From: an uncultured Helicobacteraceae bacterium
GTDB taxonomy: Bacteria > Campylobacterota > Campylobacteria > Campylobacterales > Helicobacteraceae
DNA: 48,445 nt
Assembly (NCBI GenBank): GCA_934668765.1
Contig: CAKUOH010000017.1
Coordinates: 1 to 48,445 of the forward strand
Direction of reading: 5' to 3'
How positions within the stretch are numbered: the first letter of the stretch is position 1; every line of letters begins with the position of its first letter. A program made the translations under genes and the position numbers. Below the pieces are notes generated by a model, which had not been told where the DNA came from, made no database searches, and was given only the letters and a program-made list of their open reading frames with translations. Of the stretch, positions 16,321-25,834 are shown piece by piece.

Positions 16321-16388
16321 AATGCAAATCTTATCATTTTGCGCTTAAAGATAGACATATTTTTACCTGCAAGAGACAATCGAGCATT

Positions 16389-16898
16389 CTACAATCCACG
16401 CAAATTCTCATTCACGCTTTTTCTTGTCATCATAAAGCTTTGCTCATAGAAAATCACTAGGCTTATGGAGATTCCCACTGCGATGGCAAGAGCTACGGAT
16501 AATGTGGTAATTAGATTGTTTGTGATTTGGACTAATAGCCGTCCTTGTGCCTCCAAATCGCCCTCACTTGAAAAGCTAACTATTGATAATATCGTGCGGT
16601 AGGCATACATTCCGGGTATCATAGGCAAAATAGCAGGAAATGTGATGATTTCTGTGGGCGTTTTAAGCTTTTTAGCACACATAAAGCCCAAGATTCCTAC
16701 AATTAGCGCGGCAAAAAATGTCGCACTTGTAATGCCAAACCCACTTTTTTGCAAGTAGAATCTAACGCCGTGCGCGATTGCTGCCAAAAGCGCAGTAGCA
16801 ATAATGGTGCGCTTTGGTGGAGAGCAACCATAGGCGAATCCTAGCCCAGCCACCGCGGCAAATCCCGCGTCAATTAGCGCAGATATAATTAAACTCAT
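16389..16898 (-). CDS. ThrE-type threonine/serine exporter, small subunit (DUF3815)
   Basis: 169-residue inner-membrane protein with four or five helices. The PAILPMIPGMYAYRTI segment is typical of the ThrE_2 (DUF3815) half of split exporters. Its partner half is immediately upstream (16902-17699), only 3 nt away. In single-chain ThrE proteins the two halves are fused. A charge-rich C-terminus (MMTRKSVNENLRGL) faces the cytoplasm or periplasm; this is not resolved. Confidence 0.85.
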   Translation of the reverse strand: MSLIISALIDAGFAAVAGLGFAYGCSPPKRTIIATALLAAIAHGVRFYLQKSGFGITSATFFAALIVGILGFMCAKKLKTPTEIITFPAILPMIPGMYAYRTILSIVSFSSEGDLEAQGRLLVQITNNLITTLSVALAIAVGISISLVIFYEQSFMMTRKSVNENLRGL

Positions 16899-16901
16899 CG
16901 C

Positions 16902-17699
16902 TTAATATTCCATTCGTATATCTGAGAAACTTAGCGTGATATATAGCCCGATTGCAATGCAAGAGATTAGGATTATTACGCGGATTATGCGAGACATTCC
17001 ATTTAGCGAGTGTCCATCTAGAATGTCAATTACGCCGTTGATTAGGTAAATGCCCGGGATTAGAAATAGCACACTTGTCCCTATGGCAACATCAGGCGTA
17101 TTTGTTAGCTTTAAGATTCCCCCGCCAATGTAGGCAATCATTGATGAGATAAAGGCGCAAAGCACGACAATTATGCGAAAATCCATTTTGATTTTATTTA
17201 AAAAGTGCTTTGCAAAAACGCCAATAAATGTGGATACAAAAAGGATTCCCATCGCACCAAAATCCCCGCCAAATAGCCTACAAAACGCCGCAAATGCGAA
17301 GCTAGATAAAAATAGCGTGGATATGAAGCTATATTTGCTTTTTTGCATAATTTTGTCATAGTTTTCTTTTAGCTTTTTAAAGGTGATTTTATCATCATAG
17401 GCGTGCCACGAGAGCGCAGAGAGAAGTGCGATTTTGTTAAAATCAATGGTGTTATCGCTATATCCGCGCACAAAAGTTTTGCTTTTGGTGTAATCGTCGT
17501 GTGCTAGGACGCTGATATTTATAGAGCGCGACAAAATAGTGATATACACTTCATAGCCAAATGCCTCTCCTATGCGTTTAGCGCACTTTTCCACGCGCGA
17601 AGTATAAGAGCCAATAGATAGCATTGTAAGAGTATAATCCATAATAAACTCCGCTAACTCTTGAATATTAGCCTTTTTTGAGTGAATATTTTTTATCAT
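16902..17699 (-). CDS. ThrE-type threonine/serine exporter, large subunit (DUF1212)
   Basis: 265 residues. The soluble N-terminal part (about 1-115, with LTMLSIGSYTSRVEKCAKRI) is the hydrolase-like domain of ThrE_1/DUF1212. Five membrane helices follow, including the FLIPGIYLINGVIDIL signature. It makes a two-protein exporter with the next gene. It may relieve amino-acid overload; the actual substrate is not shown by the sequence. It sits next to bcp on the same strand. Confidence 0.86.
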   Translation of the reverse strand: MIKNIHSKKANIQELAEFIMDYTLTMLSIGSYTSRVEKCAKRIGEAFGYEVYITILSRSINISVLAHDDYTKSKTFVRGYSDNTIDFNKIALLSALSWHAYDDKITFKKLKENYDKIMQKSKYSFISTLFLSSFAFAAFCRLFGGDFGAMGILFVSTFIGVFAKHFLNKIKMDFRIIVVLCAFISSMIAYIGGGILKLTNTPDVAIGTSVLFLIPGIYLINGVIDILDGHSLNGMSRIIRVIILISCIAIGLYITLSFSDIRMEY

Positions 17700-17724
17700 A
17701 ATTTTACTTGCTTTTGTGATAAAT

Positions 17725-18201
17725 CTATTTTTTTGAATCCACTATCAATTTTAGCGATTCAAGCACTTTTTGCGCGTGATTCGCCGCTTTTACATTATAA
17801 AATGCTTTTAAAACAATGCCGTTTTTGATAATAAAAGTCGAGCGGATAATGCCAAAATATTCTTTGCCGTAATTCTTTTTTAGTCCCCACGCGCCGTAAG
17901 ATTCGGCGATTGCGTGATTTTCATCGCAAAGCAAATTGATTGTTAGATTTTCTTTGGCGATGAATTTTTGATGTGATTCCGCGCTATCTGGGCTAACGCC
18001 TAAAATCTCTGCTCCAAATTTGCCAAACTCCGTGCGTAATGCACTAAAATCATTTGCTTCAATACTGCAACCCTTTGTCATATCCTTTGGATAAAAATAA
18101 AGCACGACAAATTTATCTTTGAAGTCTTTGAGCTCGACTTTTTGTCCGCTTTGATTTATAGCACAAAAATTAGGGGCTTTTTCTTGGGCTTCTAATCTCA
18201 T
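17725..18201 (-). CDS. bcp: Thiol peroxidase Bcp (peroxiredoxin)
   Basis: 158-residue thioredoxin-dependent peroxiredoxin that reduces organic and hydrogen peroxides in the cytoplasm. The peroxidatic cysteine is C45 in MTKGCSIEA. The usual Pro of TPGC is replaced by Lys, and the position five residues later (often a resolving Cys) is Asn50. So it is a one-Cys form or uses another cysteine such as C13 or C82. The NLLCDENHAIAESYGAWG and STFIIKNG segments are family-typical. Confidence 0.93.
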   Translation of the reverse strand: MRLEAQEKAPNFCAINQSGQKVELKDFKDKFVVLYFYPKDMTKGCSIEANDFSALRTEFGKFGAEILGVSPDSAESHQKFIAKENLTINLLCDENHAIAESYGAWGLKKNYGKEYFGIIRSTFIIKNGIVLKAFYNVKAANHAQKVLESLKLIVDSKK

Positions 18202-18410
18202 AAAAATCCTTTATCAATGCGAATCTTAACGAATCCTAACGCGAATCGCACCTAAATTTTAAAAGTGAAATTCTAGCCTAAAAATTTAGTGATTTTGCAT
18301 AAATTTTTAGTGAGAATCAAAAAAGATTTATTATTACAATATTTGCGATGCGATTCTGCGATGCGATTCAAAGTAGCCCAAATTTCACAAATATTTCACA
18401 ATTTTTTGAC

Positions 18411-18416
18411 TACAAT
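18411..18416 (+). promoter_or_regulatory. -10 box for the OMP at 18449
   Basis: TTGACTACAATATTC contains TACAAT about 33 nt before the chosen start codon; a plausible vegetative promoter. Confidence 0.4.
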
Positions 18417-18448
18417 ATTCGATTTATTTTTAAAAAATGGGAGTATTG

Positions 18449-19048
18449 ATGATGAAAAAATTAGTTGCAGTGGCACTGCTATGTGCGATTTTTAGCGTAG
18501 ATTTGCTTGTGGCAGCTAACTACACGCGCCCTAGTGAAAAGATGAAATTCCTTTATGGCAGTATTTTGCAGATGGCGAGTTTTCATATCGGTGGCAATTT
18601 CCTTGTAAGTCGCCTAAATAGCGGTGCGTTTGGGGCAGATAGCAAAAAATTTGCGATGGATTTGGGCGGAAGTTTTGGGTGGAATTATTTTGAGATAGAT
18701 GACGATGAAATAGACTTTGGTTTGCGCCTAAAATATATCTACACTAAAAGCGACTATAAGACGCACGGCGTGGGATTTATCACATATATCCACCCGCATA
18801 CTTATCCTATCTTGCGAAATTCTCGTGTGATTCAACCGCTATCTTTCCTAGTGGGTGCTGGTTATACAAATACCAAAACGCCACAAGGGATTAGCTTTAA
18901 TGGTGGCTATGTGGAGGCTGGAATCGCGTTATTTAAGTATTTTCCGCTAAATATTGACATAATTTATCGTGCAAGTTTGTATGGCAAAAATGGTGGATTA
19001 GGCAATCAAATAATCCATAGCGTGAGTTTAATGCTAAATGTGCTGTAA
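18449..19048 (+). CDS. Small predicted outer-membrane beta-barrel protein
   Basis: 199 residues from ATG 18449, preceded by GGGAG at 18439-18443; the ATG at 18437 overlaps that ribosome binding site and is not the start. The signal peptide ends near LLVAANY. Eight or so alternating strands follow (GGSFGWNYFEIDDDEIDFGL, RLKYIYTKSDYK), ending SVSLMLNVL. It resembles small eight-strand barrels of Helicobacter; no name assigned. It stands alone, ahead of the restriction-modification pair. Confidence 0.68.
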   Translation: MMKKLVAVALLCAIFSVDLLVAANYTRPSEKMKFLYGSILQMASFHIGGNFLVSRLNSGAFGADSKKFAMDLGGSFGWNYFEIDDDEIDFGLRLKYIYTKSDYKTHGVGFITYIHPHTYPILRNSRVIQPLSFLVGAGYTNTKTPQGISFNGGYVEAGIALFKYFPLNIDIIYRASLYGKNGGLGNQIIHSVSLMLNVL

Positions 19049-19172
19049 ACAAAGATTGTGGCAAATTTTAATGGAATCGTGTTTGTTTTTTTAGCTTTAC
19101 AAGAAAAACAAAGCTGATTTGTTAAGGCATTTTTTTATACAATCGCAAAATTTTTATTTTTTAAGGTTTTTG

Positions 19173-20108
19173 ATGACGAATTTAGCGTTAAAGGACAATT
19201 TTGGCAATTTTGTCAATGGATTTTTTGCACAAAATTTGCAAATCTATCACCAAGATTGTCGCATAGGTTTGCAGAATTTAGATTCACAATCGATTGATTT
19301 TATCGTTACAGACCCGCCATATTTTATTGACGGAATGGGGTGTGAATGGAATGACGCAAATTTAAGCAAGAAAGCTAGTAAATCAGGCATAGTAGGTGGT
19401 TTGCCTATCGGTATGAAATTTGACAGGGCGCAGGGAGAGAGGTTACAAGAATTTATGACTCCTTTGGCAAAAGAGTTTTTTAGGATTCTAAAGCCCGGTG
19501 GCTTTTGTGTCGTATTTTCACAAGGCAGACTTTATCATCGAATGGCAATGAGCTTAGATTTAGTAGGCTTTGAAATCCGTGATATGCTTGCGTGGAAATA
19601 CGAGGGGCAAGCAAAGGCTTTTAGTCAAACGCATTTTATTAAAAAAGATAAAAATCTAACTTGTGCGCAAAAAGAGGCTTTAATAGCTGAAATGCAGGAT
19701 TTAAAAACCCCGCAATTAAAGCCGCAAATTGAACCTATGGTGCTAGCACAAAAGCCCCGCATTGGCACTTTTGTAGAAAATTATAGAGAATTTAAACTAG
19801 GACTTATAAATAGTAAAGAAAGCCTAAATGGCAGATTCCCAAGCAATGTAATGGAAGTTTCAAAGCAAACACGAAAGCAAGAAAGCGAGGAAAAAATCGA
19901 GCATTTAACGCGAAAGCCTATTAAGCTCATTTCACATTTAATCCGTCTTTTTACCCAAGAAAATCAAATTGTTTTAGACCCATTTTTAGGCTCTGGTTCG
20001 CACGCATTAGCAGCCTTGCAAAATACACGCAAATTTATAGGCTATGAAATTGAAAAAAAATACTTTGAAATCGCCAAAAATCGCATAGAAAAAGAGTTAA
20101 AAAAATGA
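19173..20108 (+). CDS. Type II DNA methyltransferase, beta class (N6-adenine or N4-cytosine)
   Basis: 311 residues from ATG 19173, which has TAAGG 7 nt upstream; the longer frame from 19119 has no ribosome binding site. Motif IV TDPPY (46-50) comes first. A central variable target-recognition region follows, and then the SAM-binding motif DPFLGSGSHALAA near the C-terminus: the beta-class order. KFIGYEIEKKYFEIAKNRIE is the usual last motif. It overlaps the next gene by 4 nt (ATGA), so methylase and nuclease are translationally coupled. The recognition sequence cannot be read from the protein. Confidence 0.9.
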   Translation: MTNLALKDNFGNFVNGFFAQNLQIYHQDCRIGLQNLDSQSIDFIVTDPPYFIDGMGCEWNDANLSKKASKSGIVGGLPIGMKFDRAQGERLQEFMTPLAKEFFRILKPGGFCVVFSQGRLYHRMAMSLDLVGFEIRDMLAWKYEGQAKAFSQTHFIKKDKNLTCAQKEALIAEMQDLKTPQLKPQIEPMVLAQKPRIGTFVENYREFKLGLINSKESLNGRFPSNVMEVSKQTRKQESEEKIEHLTRKPIKLISHLIRLFTQENQIVLDPFLGSGSHALAALQNTRKFIGYEIEKKYFEIAKNRIEKELKK

Positions 20109-20836
20109 GTGAAAATGAAATCAAAGCAATTTTTGAACTTATACAAAAGCATTATGAAAAGCATCTAAAAAGCTATCAAGTAAAGCCCATAAATTTACAA
20201 GATAAAAGTGGAAATTTTACCAAAGACGCGCTTGTGCTGTGCTATCTAGCGCAAAATTATCCAAACACAAAAGCTGTTTCAAAAAATGATTTGACTGCAT
20301 TTGTGAGAGAGTTTTACCCTGATACTACCGATGTGCAACAAGCAAGGCATTTGGCAAAACAAAAGGGCTATTATATCATCTCAGGCACAAGGGGCGATAT
20401 AGGACAGAGATTAAAGGCTGGGCATTATCAGCTTATTACATTAGAAAAACCCTATCCGTCCTATAAACCCGATAGACGAATCGGTATAGAATCTGCTAGT
20501 TTCGAGGAACTCAAAAAAGAATACGACTATAAATGTGCGACTTGCGGGAGTGTGGAGGGTAAGCCCCACAATCACCGCAAAAATGAAATAACCAAACTTC
20601 AAGCAGGACATATAAATCCTGCCTTGCCTCTAGATTCTGGCAATATCATTCCACAATGCCAAGTATGTAACCGCCCTGATAGAGATAGGTGGGTGTATGA
20701 TAAAACGGGCAGAGTAAGCGCAATCGCTGATAGCGAAGATGGCAAAAGGGTGGTGGAAAAATACCTTAAAAAAGTTAGTCAAAGCACGCGAGAGTATTTT
20801 TTGGGGTTTTTGCAAAAACTTTTAGGCAAGAAGTGA
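20105..20836 (+). CDS. Putative type II restriction endonuclease, HNH/zinc-ribbon
   Basis: 243 residues. The C-terminal half has an HNH core held by two zinc-binding CxxC pairs (144-147 and 185-188), with LQAGHINPALPLDSGN giving catalytic H169 and N180. The N-terminal 120 residues have no fold I recognise and may bind DNA. The 4-nt overlap with the methyltransferase upstream makes a cognate nuclease the simplest reading; a nicking enzyme or a degenerate partner is possible. It is followed closely by coaBC, where the strong AAAGGAGG site resets translation. Confidence 0.8.
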   Translation: MSENEIKAIFELIQKHYEKHLKSYQVKPINLQDKSGNFTKDALVLCYLAQNYPNTKAVSKNDLTAFVREFYPDTTDVQQARHLAKQKGYYIISGTRGDIGQRLKAGHYQLITLEKPYPSYKPDRRIGIESASFEELKKEYDYKCATCGSVEGKPHNHRKNEITKLQAGHINPALPLDSGNIIPQCQVCNRPDRDRWVYDKTGRVSAIADSEDGKRVVEKYLKKVSQSTREYFLGFLQKLLGKK

Positions 20837-20855
20837 TTGCAAAAAGGAGGTTATT

Positions 20856-22109
20856 TTGGATTTAAATTTAGACAAAAAACGCATTTTACTGCTTGTAAGT
20901 GGTGGAATCGCGATTTATAAGTCGCTTGATTTAATTAGTGCGCTAAAAAAAGAAGGTGCGGAGATTTTCGTGGTGATGAGCGAAGAAGCCACAAAATTCA
21001 TCGCTCCACTCACATTTGAAGCGATGAGTGGCAATCCTGTGCTTTGCAAAGATACCGAATCTTTCCCCAAAATCTCGCATATATCTTATGCGAATCTCGC
21101 TGACATAGCCATTATCGCCCCTGCTAGTGTAAATACCATCGCCAAACTCGCACACGGAATCGCCGATAGCTTGATAATTGAGACACTTTTGGCGTGTAAA
21201 TGCGCCGTTTTTATCGCTCCTAGCGCAAATGTCAATATGCTTGAATCTGCGCAAAATAGGGCAAATATGGATTTGTTAACAAAAATGGGCTACTATATAA
21301 TCCCGCCACGCGTTAGCCTTTTAGCGTGTAATATCATCGCAAATGGCGCGATGGCGGAGGTTTGCGAAATCATATTTCATCTAAAACGCGCTTTTTGCAT
21401 TGAAACAAATGGCGATTTTTGGTGTGGTAAAAATGTCGTCCTTACGGGTGGCGGGAGCGTAGAGCGAATCGATGCGATTAGGCATATCTCAAATGATTCA
21501 AGTGGCAAACAGGCGTCAAACTTGGCTTTGGCATTTTATTTTTTGGGTGCGAATGTGAGTTTAATCGCATCAAAATTTCCGCTAAATCTCCCACTTGGTG
21601 TGAAAAAAATCGCTGTGAAAAGTAGCACGGAGTTTAAAGAAGCGATTTGCACCGAGCTAGATTCGTGCGCGAATCACAGCAAAGATTCGCCAAAAGATAA
21701 TACGATTTTTATTATGACTGCGGCAATTAGCGATTATGTGGTGGCGCAACCCGCGCAAGGCAAACTAAAAAAAGAAAATTTAGGCAAAGAATGGGATTTG
21801 CATTTAATTCAAAATACTGATATTTTAGCGCAAATATCTAGCAAATTTAGCGAATCTTGCTATATTGTGGGATTTAAAGCCGAATCGGCGCACGATTTAG
21901 CGATTCCAAACGCTCAAAAAATGCTTAACTCAAAGGGTTGTGATATGGTGGTGCTAAATATCATTGATAAGGATAATGAAATCGGCGGGGAGCGCAATGA
22001 AGTGCGCATTTTTACGCGCGAATCTAGCATAGAAATTCCGCAAGATTCAAAGCTAAATATCGCCTTTGCAATCGCGCAAAATATCACCAAAAATCTTGTA
22101 AAAAGATGA
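20856..22109 (+). CDS. coaBC: CoaBC, phosphopantothenoylcysteine synthetase/decarboxylase
   Basis: Bifunctional coenzyme A enzyme of 417 residues. The start is TTG 20856 with AAAAAGGAGG 5-6 nt upstream. The N-terminal flavoprotein decarboxylase has LLVSGGIAIYKSLDL, the active-site HISYANLADIAIIAPASVNT segment and the LLACNIIANGAMAE lid (catalytic Cys). The C-terminal ligase domain has VVLTGGGSVERIDAIRHISN, SSGKQASNLA and the late VVLNIID segment. The next gene overlaps its stop by 4 nt. The order coaBC plus small hypothetical gene also occurs in H. pylori. Confidence 0.95.
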   Translation: MDLNLDKKRILLLVSGGIAIYKSLDLISALKKEGAEIFVVMSEEATKFIAPLTFEAMSGNPVLCKDTESFPKISHISYANLADIAIIAPASVNTIAKLAHGIADSLIIETLLACKCAVFIAPSANVNMLESAQNRANMDLLTKMGYYIIPPRVSLLACNIIANGAMAEVCEIIFHLKRAFCIETNGDFWCGKNVVLTGGGSVERIDAIRHISNDSSGKQASNLALAFYFLGANVSLIASKFPLNLPLGVKKIAVKSSTEFKEAICTELDSCANHSKDSPKDNTIFIMTAAISDYVVAQPAQGKLKKENLGKEWDLHLIQNTDILAQISSKFSESCYIVGFKAESAHDLAIPNAQKMLNSKGCDMVVLNIIDKDNEIGGERNEVRIFTRESSIEIPQDSKLNIAFAIAQNITKNLVKR

Positions 22110-22843
22110 TTCAAAAACTTCTAAATATCGCTAAAATCGCACAAAGCACGCAAAATAGTAGCGTAAAAAACTTTAATACCACGCTCCCGCTGCTTCTTAC
22201 CATTATCCAAAAAAGCAAAATGGGTTATTTGCTAAAGCTTGGAAATACCACCATAGAGGCAAAAAGCAATGCAAATTTGCAAATTGGCGCGCAATATTGG
22301 GCGATTGTGAAAGATGTAGGGGGCGAGTTGCTTATCTCAAAGCTAAAAATGCGCCCTAAAATCGCCGAATCCGCCAAAAATAGCCCCATAAAATATGAGC
22401 TAGAAAATCTAATGGATTTTTTTAAAAATGCGAAATTTGCCAAAAGCGCGGACTTTGTGAGCGAATTTTACGAAAATATCATTGATAAAATCACAAATGC
22501 AAAGTTTAAGGACGACTTTACATTCCTTGCAAACTCACTTTTTGCGCTAAATCAGGGCATTTTAAACCTTGCTATAAAAGATGGGATGCGTGATATTTTG
22601 CTTCAAATCAAACGGCAAAAAAATGATAAAATTGATTTTAGCGCGATTTTTAGCAATCTTGGGATTATCAATGGTAGCATTTATAAAAATGAGATTTTGC
22701 AGCTAGTCGTGCAGTATGAAAATGTCAAAAAACTGCTAGATTCAAACAAAAATGCGTTAGATTTTAATGAGATTCATATCGCGCTAGATGAAAACTGCGA
22801 GATTTTGTTTGATGAGCACGATGAAACTACATTTAGCGCGTAA
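22106..22843 (+). CDS. Conserved Helicobacter hypothetical protein, coaBC neighbour
   Basis: 245 residues, soluble, no signal peptide or membrane segment. The first 75 residues contain a small beta region (MGYLLKLGNTTIEAKSN, YWAIVKDVGGELLISKL) followed by helices, reminiscent of the layout of FliK/flagellar-associated small Helicobacter proteins, but I cannot assign a family. It is coupled to coaBC by an ATGA overlap, which suggests a constant genomic companion rather than a known pathway step. Confidence 0.6.
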   Translation: MIQKLLNIAKIAQSTQNSSVKNFNTTLPLLLTIIQKSKMGYLLKLGNTTIEAKSNANLQIGAQYWAIVKDVGGELLISKLKMRPKIAESAKNSPIKYELENLMDFFKNAKFAKSADFVSEFYENIIDKITNAKFKDDFTFLANSLFALNQGILNLAIKDGMRDILLQIKRQKNDKIDFSAIFSNLGIINGSIYKNEILQLVVQYENVKKLLDSNKNALDFNEIHIALDENCEILFDEHDETTFSA

Positions 22844-22958
22844 TTGCGTAAATCGTGTTAGATTCGCAAGGATTTAGATTCGCACTCCAAATTTCAAACT
22901 TTTAAGCAACCTCACGCTACAATCACAAACTTTTTAGATTCAGGCAAAAGGGCAAAAA

Positions 22959-25493
22959 ATGTTCGATTTAAATATCCCAGAAGAAGAGCTTAAAAACAAA
23001 GTGGCGATGGAGTTTTTTAGCGATTTTGATACGACAGCGCGATTTAATAATGTCGATTTTGTGATTGCGCCGTTGATTCAAGCCACACGCGAATCGCAAT
23101 ATTTTCTTTGGGCAGAGGCAAAGCGTGGCAAAAGCGACATTGTCGAATCTTTTATCCAACTGATTTTAACCATCGGCAAGGCAAAATTACAAGATTTGCT
23201 TATCCCACCGCACTTTTTGGGCGCATTTGATGCCGAAAAATTCGCATTTGTCGAGTTTAGCGAAATCGCACATATTTTTAGCCAAAATGATTTTAATTGG
23301 AATATCACGCCTAGCAATCACGAATCAAAGGAATTTAAGCAACTTTACAAACTCACAAGCAACACGCTAAAAGATAAAAATTTGCTTTTTAGATTCGCCA
23401 CGCAAAGCGATGAATTAAAAGAGTTTATCAAAAACAATTTTATACTAGATTTGCAAAACACCGAAAAAATCCACATAAATAAAAATAACTTTTTTGGCAT
23501 TTATCTAAAATGGCTTGATTATGTGAAACCTAGCATTAGCGTAGATTGGGAGGTTGAAAAGCCCGATATTTTGGATAGCGATTTTTATTTGGCTGATTTG
23601 CTAAGTCGCAATAATTCCACCAAAGAAATTTATGAAAATTTGCGGATTTTGCTTTATGGTAATTATTACAAAGTCAAGTTGGAGTCGCGTGATATTGCGC
23701 GTAAGTCATTTAATTTCACTGAATTTGGTTTTAAAGACAATCAAGTCGCACACAGAGATTTTTGGCGAATTTATGAGCGTCCACCCAAAGAGGAATTTTG
23801 GGATTATATTATTAAACGGCGTGATTTGCTTGTCCCACAAGATATTCGTGAGCGCAAAGGGGCATTTTTCACCCCGCAAGTGTGGGTGCAAAAAGCACAA
23901 GATTATTTGGCAGATTGCTTGGGCGAATCGTGGCAAGATGAATATGTCATTTGGGATTGCGCCGCTGGGACAGGGAATTTACTAGCGGGATTAACAAATG
24001 CACGAAATATTTACGCTTCTACGCTTGATAGTGCAGATGTGGAAGTAATGCAAGAGAGACGACAAAATGGTGCAAATCTTTTAGAATCAAATATTTTTCA
24101 GTTTGATTTTTTAAATGATGATTTTTTTGACAAAGTCGATAGCAAGGGCAAAATTGTAGCAAAATCAAAACTCCCACAATCTTTGCAAGAAATCATCAAA
24201 AACGAGCCACAAAAGCTAGTGATTTTTATAAATCCACCGTATGCGGAAGTTTCTAGCAAAAAGATACAAGGCAAAAAAGGCGTAAATATCACAAATACAC
24301 ACGCAAAATATACAGATATTTTAGGAACTGCAGGGCGCGAACTTTTTGCGCAATTTTTTATGCGAATCTACAAAGAGATTCCAAATTGCATTTTGGGGAG
24401 TTTTGCTACCCCTAAATATGTAAATGGTAGTGCTTTTGCAGATTTTAGAAAAGAATTTAAGGCAAAGTTTTTTCGGGGATTTATTATTCCTGCTTGGACT
24501 TTCGATAATGTCAAAGGTAATTTTCCTATCGGCTTTTTAGTGTGGAATTTGGGCGAAAAAGTGGATATTAAGAAAGTTAAAGTTGATATTTTTAACGAAA
24601 ACAATAAGCGAATCGGCAAAAAGAATTTCTATTTATTTGCAAAAGATGAGGTTATCAATAAATGGATAAATCAATACAAAAATGACAAAAACAACAATAT
24701 AGGTTGGCTTGATGGAATCAATGGCAATGATTTTCAACATAATAACATTGTATATATTGTAAATCAAAAAGAGCAAGTTATGAATCCGCGCGGTGTATGG
24801 ATAAATGCGTATAATTTAATTCCAGCTAGTGTTTATTTTGCCGTGCGCCGTGTTATTTCTAATACTTGGATAAATCATAGCGACCAATTTCTTTGCCCAA
24901 AACACAAATGGCGACAAGACAGCGAATTTCACAATGATTGTTTGACCTACACGCTATTTCACGGACAAAATCGCATTAGCGCAAATCTACCCCACCCTAA
25001 ATCCCTCCCGCAAGGGGAGGGACTTTATTCACATTCCCCCTCCCTTGCGGAGGGGGACAAAGGGGGTGGGTTAAAATATATCAATCACTTTATCCCATTT
25101 AGCGAAGTGGAAGTGGGTGCAAAAGGGCGATTTAAAAGCGATTTTATGTTTAGATTTATCAATGGCAAAGTGAAAAACGGCGAATTAGATGATTGCTTTA
25201 TCCCAAGCGCAAAAATTGCATTTTCGCCCGAATCTAGCGCCGTTTTTGACGCAGGGCGTGAGCTTTGGCGATATTATCATAAATGCGCAAAAAATACGGA
25301 TAAATACCTAAATGACGCTTCACTTTATGACATAAAAGAGTTTTTTCAAGGTAGAAACGAAAAAGGCAAAATGAATAATAAAAGCACCGATTCGCATTAC
25401 AATGACTTGATTGCGGATTTACGAATCGCCCTAAATGCACTTGCCACCAAAATTGAGCCAAAGATTTATGAATACGAATTTTTACGCGAATAG
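22959..25493 (+). CDS. Type IIG-like restriction enzyme/N6-adenine methyltransferase with repeat insert
   Basis: 844 residues in one chain. The N-terminal nuclease-like part has WAEAKRG (E53-x-K55, PD-(D/E)xK pattern). RKGAFFTP (300-306) introduces the gamma-class methylase core with motif I DCAAGTGN (333-340) and motif IV INPPY (424-428). The C-terminal region should recognise DNA. Within it, residues about 677-705 are translated C-rich repeat (SPSLAEGDKGGG; DNA 24988-25072), which may disturb or be tolerated by target recognition. It is solitary, with no separate specificity subunit. A mutated phage-defence enzyme is possible. Confidence 0.85.
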   Translation: MFDLNIPEEELKNKVAMEFFSDFDTTARFNNVDFVIAPLIQATRESQYFLWAEAKRGKSDIVESFIQLILTIGKAKLQDLLIPPHFLGAFDAEKFAFVEFSEIAHIFSQNDFNWNITPSNHESKEFKQLYKLTSNTLKDKNLLFRFATQSDELKEFIKNNFILDLQNTEKIHINKNNFFGIYLKWLDYVKPSISVDWEVEKPDILDSDFYLADLLSRNNSTKEIYENLRILLYGNYYKVKLESRDIARKSFNFTEFGFKDNQVAHRDFWRIYERPPKEEFWDYIIKRRDLLVPQDIRERKGAFFTPQVWVQKAQDYLADCLGESWQDEYVIWDCAAGTGNLLAGLTNARNIYASTLDSADVEVMQERRQNGANLLESNIFQFDFLNDDFFDKVDSKGKIVAKSKLPQSLQEIIKNEPQKLVIFINPPYAEVSSKKIQGKKGVNITNTHAKYTDILGTAGRELFAQFFMRIYKEIPNCILGSFATPKYVNGSAFADFRKEFKAKFFRGFIIPAWTFDNVKGNFPIGFLVWNLGEKVDIKKVKVDIFNENNKRIGKKNFYLFAKDEVINKWINQYKNDKNNNIGWLDGINGNDFQHNNIVYIVNQKEQVMNPRGVWINAYNLIPASVYFAVRRVISNTWINHSDQFLCPKHKWRQDSEFHNDCLTYTLFHGQNRISANLPHPKSLPQGEGLYSHSPSLAEGDKGGGLKYINHFIPFSEVEVGAKGRFKSDFMFRFINGKVKNGELDDCFIPSAKIAFSPESSAVFDAGRELWRYYHKCAKNTDKYLNDASLYDIKEFFQGRNEKGKMNNKSTDSHYNDLIADLRIALNALATKIEPKIYEYEFLRE
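24988..25072 (+). repeat. C-rich repeat inside the type IIG gene
   Basis: ACCCCACCCTAAATCCCTCC, then CCCCCTCCCTTGCGGAGG and GGGACAAAGGGGGTGGG, read in frame without stops. The intergenic copies carry GGGATTAAGGGGG, which would be a stop in this frame. Confidence 0.8.
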
Positions 25494-25518
25494 ATTTAGA
25501 TTTTAAAAAAGGATAAAT

Positions 25519-25629
25519 ATGGCAATTACAAATGAAAAAGAGCTAAATGAAGCACTTCAAAACGGCGTAGATAGCATTGAAATCGAGGGCAATTTGCGCG
25601 AGTTATGCGAGATTTGCGATATTTTTTAA
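25519..25629 (+). pseudogene. Truncated N-terminus of a membrane-protein-like gene (36 codons)
   Basis: ATG with AAAAAAGGA upstream; it encodes MAITNEKELNEALQNGVDSI and then EIEGNLRELCEICDIF before TAA. The start resembles the N-terminal 25 residues (ELNEALQNG.DSIEIEGNL) of a family of small epsilonproteobacterial membrane proteins, but the membrane part is absent. It may be a decayed remnant or a genuine short peptide; not recognised with certainty. Confidence 0.35.
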
Positions 25630-25834
25630 GATTTGCACAAATCTAAAAAATTACGAATTCCAAAATCTAGCCACTAAATCACACCAAAGATTTATATAAA
25701 TACTAGTTTTTGCGTGAATAGATTCACATTTTTATGATTTTATGCAATGCTAATTGATGTGATTTTGTATAGCAAATTACCACAGATTCCAAAGAAAATT
25801 TGCAAAATTTATAGCTTTTTTTGGCAAAAAAACC

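Noticed and set aside
19119..19172. Upstream start for the methyltransferase
   Set aside because: No ribosome binding site; TAAGG precedes ATG 19173.
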